In this document: piece by piece, positions 21,674-32,279 of the stretch
How positions within the stretch are numbered: position 1 is the first letter of the stretch
Layout of the letters: each line of letters starts with the position of its first letter
Assembly (NCBI GenBank): GCA_011799875.1
Contig: CM022298.1
Coordinates: forward strand, 496,351,180 to 496,415,179
Length of the DNA stretch: 64,000 nt
Direction: 5' to 3'
DNA from: Thinopyrum elongatum
Taxonomy: Eukaryota; Streptophyta; Magnoliopsida; Poales; Poaceae
Made by a program: the position numbers and the translations under genes
The notes under the pieces: generated by a model
Database searches by the model: none
What the model saw: only the letters and a program-made list of their open reading frames with translations
Told to the model about the DNA's origin: nothing

Positions 21674-23379
21674 AAGCCATGAGACCGACGACGCTGCACC
21701 TGTGTACGACTACACTACCGACGAGCAGCCGTTGACGACCCCTCTCTCTTGCCAGAGCAACCAGGCAAGCCCCCCCCCCCCCTTGAGCATCCAGATATCG
21801 CCCATTCTATTCTCCTGCTTGCATTAGATTTTGCTACTGTTAATGATGCTCCTATTCTGATGCATAGCCTTGCTTTGTAACCTGTTCATTGTTACCTTAC
21901 CTGCCTATGATAAACTGTTTAGTATAGGTTGGTAATGAACCATCAGTGACCCCTCCACCTTAACCTTGTTGCCCCTGCTTGATCATCGACGACTCGATCA
22001 ACGTGATCGTCGACCAGAGACCGACACCTCACTTCACACCCCCCTTAGTTGTATGACTCTGCGTAGTAACTATCGAGTGCCGAGGGTGATACCTCGTAAC
22101 GCACTCCCGATGAATACCCTGCAGTGTAGCTGTTCGGTCGTGGTCATCGAGGGTGATTCCTCCTTCTCCATTTCCGATACGACTCTGTCGTGCAACCCTC
22201 AGTGTGAACCTCGAGGGTGATGCCTCATACGTTCACCCTGATGATTTCATCGAGTGGAATCCGCCGAGGGTGATTCCTCGGGTTTTCCCCTTTGATGTTA
22301 TGACCACACGGTTACCTTGACCTTTGTTACAGGCAGGTCCACCCTGGTGGGTACCCGCTGGGGATCTATGATGTCGAGTGTGCCGGAAGGGCACTCGAGT
22401 GTGATATTGTGGCGGAGCATCAGAGACTCTGGTTGTCTCCGCGTGATACTAAATGAGCCTATTGGATTTGGGTGTGTGATCTGAGTGGGTCGCCGTGCCC
22501 TATACGCACTACCACCACGCGGGATAATGGTTATGGGGCCCTCTGCGATGTACGTTTCTCCCGAAAGCTCGTCTGACGTCATGATTCACCGTGCGGGCTG
22601 ATCGCCGGGACTGGGCTGGATACTTCACTGACGAGTTCAGTGTCGCGCCTGCACCCCGGCCAGCCACGCAACGCGCAGGGTGCCCAGGGCGATGGCCCAA
22701 GACCTCTGGGTGCATAGGTTAGTCCGGCGTGCTGACCTCTCTGCCGAGCCTAGGTAGGGCGTTGCTTCGTGTTGATCTTCCGAGGACGGGCATTACCCAG
22801 CAAGTGTGTCCGGCCAGAGTTTATCGAGCGTGTTGGGTAACAGTAGTGCACCCCTGCAGGGATGAATGATCTATCGATAGCCGGTCCTATGGTAAAGGAC
22901 GCTCAATTTGTGTATCCCGATCTACTACTTGAACTGGATACATTGTTACTTAATTGAAGCTTCGGGATCGCTTTCTCGCAGGGAGTCGAGGAAGGATCTC
23001 TAGGCTTTGCTTCAACATGTTTGCTAAATAAAATGCTATTCTACTCTCTTCTACTGCTGCAAGATGATGGTCTCGTGAAGATGTTTGAAGATGCTAGTCT
23101 TCGATAGGACTAGGCCTCCTCTCTATTCTGGCATTTCTGCAGCCCAGTCCACTTATACAGCCTTTCTCCATTGATAATGTTGCATATGTAGTATAGATCC
23201 TTGCTTGCTGAGTACTTCGGATGAGTACTCACGGTTGCTTTACTTTCTTTTTCCCCATATCCCACTTTGATGATACATCAGACGATGGAGCCCCGGAGCC
23301 AGATGCCACCTCAGGAGCTTACTACCAGGAGGGTCCTGAGGGCACGTACTACTGGATCGAGCCAGCCGACCAGGAGTAG
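21674..23379 (+). pseudogene. Decayed LTR-borne alpha/beta ORF in the solo LTR
   Basis: Alpha 21674-21764 is 91 bases and needs a frameshift; its end still reads DDPSLLPEQP in the conserved frame and is followed by GCAAGC. Beta 23282-23379 is fully open: DGAPEPDAT, two separate Tyr-Tyr pairs, then EPADQE and a stop at 23377-23379. Beta therefore outlasted alpha in this divergent copy. Confidence 0.4.
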
Positions 23380-23663
23380 GATCGGAGGCTCCCAGGCAGG
23401 AGGCCAACGCCTTTCGATCTAGTGTCGTTGTTTGTGCTAGCCTTCTTAAGGCAAAACTTGTCTAACTATGTCTGTACTCAGATAATATTTGTATGACTGA
23501 CTTATGTATTCGGATCTTCGGATCCCTGGTCTGTAATATTGTGGATCTCCGTTTAAATTGTGTTAGAGTTGTGTTGTGATATCTTCCCGTGAGTCCCTGT
23601 GCTTGATCGTACACGTTTGCGCGTATGATTAGTGTACGATTGAGCCAGGGGCGCCACATGGCT

Positions 23664-24420
23664 ACAGCACAGGTCCGGGGGCAGTTACCGTTCTGGGCGG
23701 CATAGTTTGACTTTCCAAGTAAAAGCTCTTAATCTAATAAAGTAATAATGTATGGGCTATATTACACAATATTGATAGGATTCGTAGTCAAGAGCACTTT
23801 CTTATGATTCTGATTTTGTAACTGCTTACAAAATAGAGTAAAAGAAATACGGGCAAAGTTCAATCTTGGACAGTCATATTACTCCTTTAATTTCCAAACA
23901 GAGGGAGTATGCTATTTCGCAAAAAAACAAAAAACAAAAAAAAAACCAGAGGGAGTATGCTTCTTGTCCTATGGACCAGTGTGTTGGGCACTGGTTGATA
24001 ACTTATTTTTTTGTACTTCTGAATTTTTATATACTTGGTTATCATGTTGCTTTCGGACGTGAGCTTTCCAGTACAAGTTAGGATGCTCTACTTTGAAGAA
24101 AATTAGCTTATCAAAAGGACTTACAAAATGTCACTTTCATGATGATGACACACTGATATCCATATCTGCATGTTTGTACTTGTGGAATTCTATAATCTCA
24201 TCTTACATGTCCCTAATCTTTTTTTTCTGCTTTGGCATTAGTGAATGTCTTTTATAATGTCCAAATCCAAGTCAGTAGGAGGTACCAATGGCAAGAATCA
24301 ATGATTCTTCCTGTCGACGTTGTGACTCCTTTGAATATGAGCATCCACATCTGCTAATTTGTACCCCTATCTATTACTTAGGGATGCCACAGGCAGTAAC
24401 CCGAAGGAAGAAGAAGCACC
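23664..24420 (+). other. Upstream flank of NPF copy B, duplicated from copy A
   Basis: No gene seen. Blocks here match the region upstream of copy A in order, for example CAGAGGGAGTATG then GATAACTTATT and TATATACTTGGTTATCA versus the corresponding stretch at about 15690-15790. The tandem duplication therefore includes at least 600 bases of upstream sequence. An A-rich run lies at 23925-23945. Confidence 0.6.
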
Positions 24421-27337
24421 ATGGCACCTGGAGGCTTCGTGGATTGGAGGGGAAACGCCATCAATAAAGTGGTGCATGGCGGAGTCAGAGCAGCGTGGTT
24501 TTTGTACGGTAAGTCATTATGCACCAAATCCTTCTGCAGACATATTTGCACATGCGTGGGCTGGGCATATGCACTATCTCATTGTTGCCATTTTGAAGCT
24601 TCTGTTCCGAGTTCAAAATATTGAAGCATTTTTGTATGATCCCCCTTGCAGTTCTGACTGTGGTAACCAACGTGGTTATTGTCCCAAACCTGCTGAATCT
24701 GGTCAATTACCTCCACGGAACAATGCACATGGGGGTCTCAGGCTCTGCAACTACAGCCACTAATTTTATTGGCGCCACATCTGGCTTTGCACTGATAGGA
24801 GCTTTCCTCTCGGACTCCTACATTACTCGCTCTAGAACTATGCTCCTCTTTGGTCCGTTTATGTTTCTGGTAATGTGCGTTTTAGTCTGTTCGGTTACCT
24901 ACATGATTTCTGATTTTCTATTACGATCCAACGGGACTATTCTTTTATTCTTGCATCTTTTCTCATAAAATTTATTTTCTTGTATTTCTCGTCATTGTGA
25001 TGTGGTCTGACCAAAATTAGGGAGAAGAGTTATCTGCAGTGAAGAAGTAATTTCCCAAAGTTGAGATGTATGGGTGTAGAAAACCATATGGTGTAAGGGT
25101 GAGAATGGACTCTCAGTATATCTAACTCAAACAGCTGAAACTGAGAATTACTCCCTCTGTCCCATAATGTAAGAAACATCTTACATTATGAGACGGAGGG
25201 AGTACCTTACAATTTGTGGTGGTTTAATACAGCTCATGTTCTAACAAACATATAATACCTACTCTGGCATATCCTTTACATAAAATCCACTTGATGTGGA
25301 TATGAAGGGATACCTTTTAGTGTAAAATGCTAGTATTAGCATCTTCTTGTTTGTTGTATCCTATCAAGCCTTACGTTGATACAGTTTACGATGTTGACAT
25401 GTAAAAAATGTAGTATTAATTATGCTACACAATTGTTTTCTTAGCTTCTGAAATTCCTTCATAAGGATTTCAAACAGGCTTAGATTTTAACACCAAGTTC
25501 TTACTAGTTGACAGGTATTTTTGCACCTTCCATAGGTAATTACGCAATTGTAGTATAATCAAACATGCATTTGTGGAGTGCTGGCTGACAGCAGTATTTT
25601 TGCACCTTCTATAGGCAATTGTGCCATTGTAGTGTAATCAAACATGCATTTGTGCAGGGATACGGATTGCTAGCACTGCAAGCCTACCTTCCCTCACTCC
25701 ACCCACCACCTTGCAACAGTGAAGCAGAGGTAAACAACTGCAAAGAGGTCCATGGCTGGAATGCTACCTTACTGTACACAGCCTTGTATATGACCGCACT
25801 TGGTGATGGTTCTATGCGTGTTTGCTTGCCATCCCTCGGAGCTGACCAATTTGACCACGAAGATCCCTCCGAGTCCCATCAACAGTCCAGCTTCTTTAAT
25901 TGGTATACCTTCGGAATCTCCTTTGGAGGTTTTGTAGGGCTGATTCTCATAGTGTGGCTTGAAAATTACAAAGGGTGGGATATCGGACTTGGGGTGTGTA
26001 CCAGCCTAATTCTGCTCGGATTGCTCATAGTTGCTGCTGGTCTCCCTTTCTACCGCAACCAAGTACCAGAAGGAAGTCCTCTAACTCGAATACTGCAGGT
26101 TGTGCTTCATATTCCTGGCTTAAAACACAATGTGCCATCACAATTTTCAGGGAATGTGTTAGAAACATTAGTTAACTACAATCTTGCCTCTCCCAGGTTC
26201 TTGTGGTCGCATTCAGGAACAGGAAGCTTGTACTTCCTGAGAAACCGGAAGAAGCACAGGAAAGCTGCACTGGAACAAGGACAAGTTCTGTTGCCACACT
26301 CTCTCAAACAAACAGTCTGAAGTAAGATTCACTGAAACAGTAACATTTTCTCGCTTCTATGTGGACTATTTTCATATTTTGGCATGGGGATGCTGGGAAA
26401 CCTTTTGTTACTCCATTATCTCATTGATAGTGGAGCGTGGTCATTTGTTTCGTTTGACAATAGAAGTTGTAGACACTCTAGAATTATAATAGTGTACCCT
26501 ACTATAAACTCTTTCATGCATCTTGCCAGATTCCTCGACAAAGCTTGCATAAACCGTGGCAAAAATGGAGCCTGGTCAGTTTGCAATACAACGAAGGTGG
26601 AGGAGACGAAGATTGTGCTTCGTGTGTTTCCTCTCTTCATTAGCTGCATGATTGGATATGTGTCGGACATTATCCTCTTCACATTCACTGTGCAACAAGG
26701 TGGCATGACGAACACAAGGCTGGGCAAGATCCATGTTTCGCCCGCGACACTCTTTATCATCCCCACCACATTCCAGATGGTAATGCTAGTTGTCTATGAC
26801 CAATTTCTTATGCCGTTCTTGCGTAGACGCACAGGCTATGTTGGTGGCATCACTCATTTGCAACGCATCGGTACAGGCTTCGCCACCATGATACTCGCAT
26901 CTGTCATCGCAGCGGTTGTTGAGAAAAAGAGAAAGGAAGATGCAGTGCAGATGTCCCTTTTCTGGCTTGCACCACAGTTCTTGCTGCTTGGCGTGTCAGA
27001 TGTGACATCATTCACCGGGCTCCTTGAGTTCTTCAACACCGAGGCGCCACGGGGCATGAAGTCAATTGCCACAGCCTTGTTCTGGTGTGATCTAGGGCTT
27101 GCGTCATTGATGGCCACACTCCTGGTGGAAATTGTGAACATGGCCACAAGGCATGGGAACCAGGGAGGCTACCTTGATGGTACAAGCTTGAGCGACGGCC
27201 ATCTTGACCTGTTCTACTGGGTTGTGGCTGTTGTCGGATTGCTTGGCTTCTTCAACTATCTGTACTCGGCCAAGAAGTACGTATACCAGCACAATCCACG
27301 GATTATTGAGCCATCGGTTTATCCGGATTCACCTTGA
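24421..27337 (+). CDS. NRT1/PTR family (NPF) transporter, copy B
   Basis: Exons 24421-24508, 24652-24869, 25658-26098, 26197-26321 and 26530-27337 have exactly the lengths of copy A (88, 218, 441, 125, 808) and give 559 residues. Start MAPGGFVDWRG follows GCACCATGG. Signature segments are retained (LSDSYITRSRTML, ADQFDHEDPSES, FNWYTFGISFGG, FLDKACINRG, APRGMKSIATALFW). The helix 1 position of ExxE(K/R) is again TVVTN. Most differences from copy A are conservative; the central loop in exon 4 and the C-terminus vary more. Intron 4 (26322-26529) is about 100 bases longer than in copy A, and intron 2 carries a MITE. No disabling change is seen, so both copies look functional. The substrate cannot be told from sequence. 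Confidence 0.93.
25151..25202. mobile_element. Minimal Stowaway MITE (52 bp) in intron 2 of NPF copy B
   Basis: CTCCCTCTGTCCCATAATGT at one end pairs with its near-perfect complement at the other, with almost no loop, flanked by TA at 25149-25150 and 25203-25204. It is absent from the same intron of copy A, so it arrived after the gene duplication. Confidence 0.85.
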
Positions 27338-27519
27338 AATATTGAATATCCATTGTTCTTATATTTCAGAAAAATGTACAATACCATAACAGTATTCTGC
27401 TGTCATGTGTGGATTGTTTTTAGCTGATTAGTTGGATTCATCTTTGATACTATACTGGAAGGGTTAGGCACGCTTTACCGTGCCGTTGTTGTTGTTGTTG
27501 GGTTTGCATAATTTTTTTA

Positions 27520-27850
27520 CCTTTTCCGTTTCAAAATATAAGGTGTATTAGTTTTTCGAAAAGTCAAAACTCTTTAAGTTTGATGAAATATGTAGAGAAA
27601 TACATCAATATCCATAATATCAAATCAGTATCATTAGATTCAACATGAAATGAATTTTCATATTTTATTTATTTAGTACTCCCTCCGTAACTTAATATAA
27701 GATGTTTTTTGACATTGTCATAGTGTCAAAAGATGTCTTATATTAAGCTACAAAGGTAGTATTGTGCATGTTGATATTTTTGGCACTGGACTTGGTCAAC
27801 GTAAAAGAATTTTGACTTTTCAAACACCTTATATTTTGGAATTGAGGGAA
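27520..27850. mobile_element. Stowaway-like MITE, host of a nested MITE
   Basis: The ends CCGTTTCAAAATATAAGGTGT and ACACCTTATATTTTGGAATT are inverted repeats, followed by degenerate CTCCCT-like termini. Flanked by TA at 27518-27519 and 27851-27852. Interrupted at 27679. Confidence 0.7.
27679..27759. mobile_element. Stowaway MITE (81 bp) nested in another MITE
   Basis: Starts CTCCCTCCGTAACTTAATAT, ends with the imperfect complement (ATATTAAGCTACAAAGGTAG), TA on both sides (27677-27678, 27760-27761). It is inserted within 27520-27850, so it is the younger of the two. Confidence 0.82.
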
Positions 27851-27962
27851 TATTTGGTTTGGCGAGTGGGCGAGATGATGAAGTGTGTTTTCTCTTCCGC
27901 GTTATCTGCTAATCAATCCATATTTATGTGAGGAAATTTTCTGCGTCAGTGACGACATGTAT

Positions 27963-29209
27963 TTTTTTTTGACCGAAGTCAGCAGGAGCTCTGCTATTGC
28001 ATTTAGACGGGGGAAAACTATACATCGGCTGTTGCCAGCTTACAGAGTAGCCAAGTGGCTTAACAAAAGAAGAAGAAAAACCTCAGGCTCATGAGTCAGC
28101 CTTCTACTATTACAAAAGGGGACTACTCCCGCGCCTCCTGAAGGAGGCTGAGCTCAGCTTTTGCAAGATGGCAAACCTCTCGAGCAGAGAAGCTAGAATT
28201 CTGAAACACCCTGCGGTTTCTCTCTTTCCATATGTGTCAGCCCATGTAGGAGGCGACTGACAGGCACTCCATTCTTCGCCGCTTTGGAGAGATGCTATTG
28301 AGCTCATGCCACCAAGAGGACACCGAGGTAGAGGATGATCCAATGAGCGAGACTTCCGGATCGGAGACAGAAAGATCAGCCCAAATTTGCCTAGTGAATG
28401 GGCAGAAAAGCAAAAGATGCACCGCAGACTCAGATTGCATATCGCAGAGCTTGCATCGTGGGTTATGTGGCCATCCCTTTCTCAGCAACCTATCCGCAGT
28501 CCAGTTCTTGTTTTGGAGCAGAAGCCAGAAATAAAAACGCACTTTTCCTTTAGTTTTCATCTTCCAGACTTTGTTCAGAGCTGGCTCCCGAATCCTCCCA
28601 ATGAATTGGGCATTGTATGCAGAACTTGCCGAGTACTCGCCGTTAGCAGTCAAGCGCCAGGAGATGGAATCCGCCGTAGAAGAAAGTTGCACATTTTGAA
28701 TGACCTCCCAAAGAGAGAGGAACTGCTGCAGTTCTTCTTCAGAATTCAGTCTAAACAGGCCCTTCATCCATCTTCCTTCCTGGAAACCCTCCTTGATGGA
28801 TATTGATTTGCATCTTGACCTCTTGAAGATGGCCGGAGCAATCTTGGCCGGCGCCGATCCATTTAACCAGTTGTCCTTCCAGAACAAAGTTTTTGCACCA
28901 TCGCCAACAGAGATTTTGGTGCAAGCTTCAAACAGAGCAAAGTCTGAACCTACACAAGGTGTTGCCGACCCCTTCCAAGGCCTGTCATTATCATCCCATT
29001 TGAACCAGAGCCACCGTAGGCGTAGAGCCCGACCAAAGCATTCCAGATTTTTTATGCCGAGCCCCCCAAACTCTTTTGGCGAGCAAATCCGTCTCCAATT
29101 AACCATGCATTTGCCTCCACTAGCTTCTTCTTCAGCAGTCCAGAAAAAATTCCTTCTGATCTTATCAATTTTCTTAATTGCCCAGGAGCTTAAAGTTATA
29201 TTGGTATTG
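27963..29209 (-). mobile_element. 5'-truncated LINE with coding remnant
   Basis: Minus strand, poly(A) end at 27963-27970 (poly T on the plus strand). Possible target duplication CATGTAT at 27956-27962 and 29210-29216. The coding part runs from about 29208 down to a stop at 28125-28123. It starts late in ORF2 (IDKIRRNFFW), then GGLGIKNLECFGRALRLRWLW, and includes the zf-RVT-type C-terminal domain (FYFWLLLQNKNWTADRL, then CKLCDMQSESAVHLLLFC). One in-frame TGA replaces a codon just before HIWKERNRRVF, near 28245. The reverse transcriptase core is missing, so the copy is dead on arrival, as usual for truncated LINEs. Confidence 0.85.
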
Positions 29210-29216
29210 CATGTAT

Positions 29217-30787
29217 CACATGTTGGCGCTACTTTTTTCTAGGCGGCGGGAGGGTGCACGGGGTTGTTATATTTTTATTGGTTTATTGCTGCCGATTTGT
29301 TTGAAAAATCGTTGACCAGATCAAAATGTGAACCAAATCCAAAAAATGTATACCTCAATCAAATGGGAGAGCCCCAAAATTATGAAGCATAGTGAATTAA
29401 AAGAATTGAATGAGAATGCTCATTAAGAGATCGTTCACCCGGTCAAAAACGGGTGACTCAATTTTAATCGAAGACTTCAATCGAGTCAGGGAGCATAGTG
29501 TATAGTTATATTAGTGAAATCGCCAGTGCCTTCAGTTGTGATGATAATTTATTGAAAAAGAAATTAAAATAGGGAAGGGGCGTTTTGGCTCTGGGTCCAA
29601 ATGCTCCGTATATATCATGTACGTCCAGTTGCGCATGAGGATCTGTGCTATATCCTATTCAATGGCATATACGATCGGGTGGAAATTCGTAATACCTCGC
29701 GATTGATACGTGTACATACCAAACAAGAGGCAACGGATACAGAGCGGCATCAAGGGTGTGTGGTTGCTCGATGGATGTCGGTCGTTGATGCGGTGGACCA
29801 ATGGAACAAATTCATGATGCCAGTCTAGACTATGGTACAGAACTTGGTATAGTCACATTCGTGGGGTCCATTGGCGATACCATCAATTCATCATTAGTGT
29901 ATCGGCTCCAAATTCATCAGCTTGGAGATCCCATACTGACATGTAATGATCGAGGCCTCTACGTACTAGTAAGGCAGATACGCATAGTTGAAGCTAATTG
30001 GTAATACCACTATCACTATTATTAGGTCGGAGGCACGTTCTCAGGTTGCCGCTAGACGGATGCATGTTACCGCGCTAGTACTCATTGTCTCATTTAATGT
30101 CAAAAAAAGCTCTACTTGCTGCCTGATGTTAAAAAAGGCAGTATTGCTGCACGGTTAGTTTCTCTATCTATATGCTTATTTGATTTATGATCTTCCGTTT
30201 GGGTGCTTTATGGAGCATGGTGTCGCTGAATCGATGAAAGGTTGGCTGCTTCGGCTTGGGAGCTTTATGGAGCATGCAGAAGTTGCTCTAGACAGGCTCT
30301 CTATTGCTTCGGTTGCAAAGCAACCCCCCCGCCTCATCTCCTATGATTGATCTTGATGTTGGCTTTGTTGATGGGAGTGATGTGGAGCTCTATGGTCTCT
30401 TTTTGCCTCGTGCCAAAGCCAGTTCGCTGTCACTTCATGCTCTGCCCATTGCACATGTTGACTCCATGGAAGAGGCCACTACCATGGTCCTGCCCCAGTG
30501 ATATAGATCATGCCTGACCTTTAGGGGATGTGTGAGAAATCAATTTCGCCGCTGCTTGGGGAACTGTTGGCGTCTGTGGCTCCCGCTCCAACCATCCTGG
30601 AGCTTAGCCAGGTGTTAACAGAGGTGTTGGATGGTGTGGCCATCTTGGACTTGGGTCTTGCGGAGGCTCGTGCTAGTTTCTATGATGAGAATCTTTCTAT
30701 CTTGCATGTGCCTGGACCCATCAGATCGGTGATGCCTGTGGTTGAGGAGGTTGATGCGGTCTCTTGACACCTGCTAGTGGGAGTTGC
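29217..30787 (+). other. Unassigned sequence with two short open frames (30337-30498, 30528-30767)
   Basis: 29217-30330 shows no gene. From about 30337 an open frame encodes MIDLDVGFVDGSDVELYGLF and stops at 30499-30501. A second frame, 30528-30767, encodes MCEKSISPLLGELLASVAPA and onward to EEVDAVS. They may be one frame broken by a frameshift and a stop; composition looks coding. I do not recognise the product. Remains of a transposon ORF or gene fragment are both possible. Confidence 0.35.
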
Positions 30788-32279
30788 TGTGACGCCTCGA
30801 CTTAACCGTGCACTAATCATACACGCAAATGTGCACGATCAAGGTCAAATACTCACGGGAAGATATCACAACACAACTCTAGACACAAATTAAAGTCATA
30901 CAAGCTTATATTACAAGCCAGGGGCCTCGAGGGCTCGAATACATAAGCTCGAATACAAACAAGTCAGCGGAAGCAACAATATCTGAGTACAGACATAAGG
31001 TAAACAAGTCTGCCTTAGAAGGCTAGCAAAAACAACAACAACAATGATAAAAAAGGCAAGGCCTCCTGCCTGGGAGCCTCCTATCTACTCCTGGTCGTCG
31101 GCGGTCTCCACGTAGTATTAGGCTCCGTCGGGGTAGTATTGGTCGTCGGCGGGATCAGCTGACTCCTAGGCTCCGTCATCTGATCGCATCAATTGGGTAG
31201 AGGAGAAAAATGGGTAGCAAAACAACCGTGAGTACTCATCCGAAGTACTAGCAAGACTTACATCAGATCTATGCTAGTATGCATCGGTATCAAAGGGAAG
31301 GGGCTGTACCTGTGGACTATACTGCAGAATGCCAGAATAGAAGGGAAGGTCTAGCCTATCGAAGACTAGCATCTTGCAGCAACAAAAGAGAGTAAAGTAA
31401 CATAGCATAAGTAATAAGTATGTTATAGTATTAACGCCCAGAGATCCTTCCTCGACTCCCTGTGAGAAAGCGATCCCGGAGCCATCATATCCATTTAGTG
31501 TCTCCAGTATCCAGTTCTAGTTGTATAGATCGGGATACAACTCCGAGCGTCCGTTACCGTGGACACGACTATTCGAATAGATATACTTCCTTGCAGGGGT
31601 GCACCAACTTACCCAACACGCTCGACTAACTCCGGCTGGACACACTTTAACGCGTCATGCTCGGCCTCGGCTGATCAACACGCCGTAGTCCTACCTAGGC
31701 TCAACAGAGAGGCCAGCACGCCGATCTACATCCTAAGCACTCAGGGGTCTTGGGCCCATCGCCCTTTGCACTCCCGCGCATTGCGTACGTGGCTTGGAGC
31801 AGACCTGTAACATCCCCAGCCTCACACCACAGTGATCACCCTCTGATCATGCCAAGTCACCATGATTAACTATGCTTGATCATCATGGCATCATATCTCA
31901 TTTCCAAATTCCAATTCAAATGGAAATTCAAACTTAAAGAGAAAATAAAAGTTGTTCGAATCCAGGAACTAAAATGTTCCTAATATTGTAAATAATCCAG
32001 AGACAATCATAAAATTATATTCAACATCTACTAAATTAGTTAAGTGACTCAAATAGTATGAAACAGTACCAAAACAGCAAGGTTTAATCCATTCTATTTA
32101 ATACAAATTTTATACGAATTTCAGCTGCCTCCAAACCATTTTCTAACAGTGGTAAATATTGTATAGTATTTATTTTGGCAAGCCTCATATTTTACAAAAG
32201 TCATTTAGGTGCTAAGCAATCTGAAAACAGAAAAGGAATAAAGGAAATAAAACTAATCCTACTATGCACTACGGCCTGC

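Larger units (their letters stand above)
19979..23658 (+). repeat. Solo LTR of the LARD-related family (3680 bp)
   Basis: Starts TGTAACAACCC, ends GCGCCACA, flanked by TGGCT at 19974-19978 and 23659-23663. There is no second LTR or interior, so it is a product of LTR-LTR recombination. It is clearly divergent from copy 1 but keeps the family layout: GC-rich stretch (20450-21030), very AT-rich stretch (21045-21215), alpha and beta blocks, four-copy motif array (22082-22279) and hairpin (23210-23230). It separates the two NPF paralogues. Confidence 0.92.
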
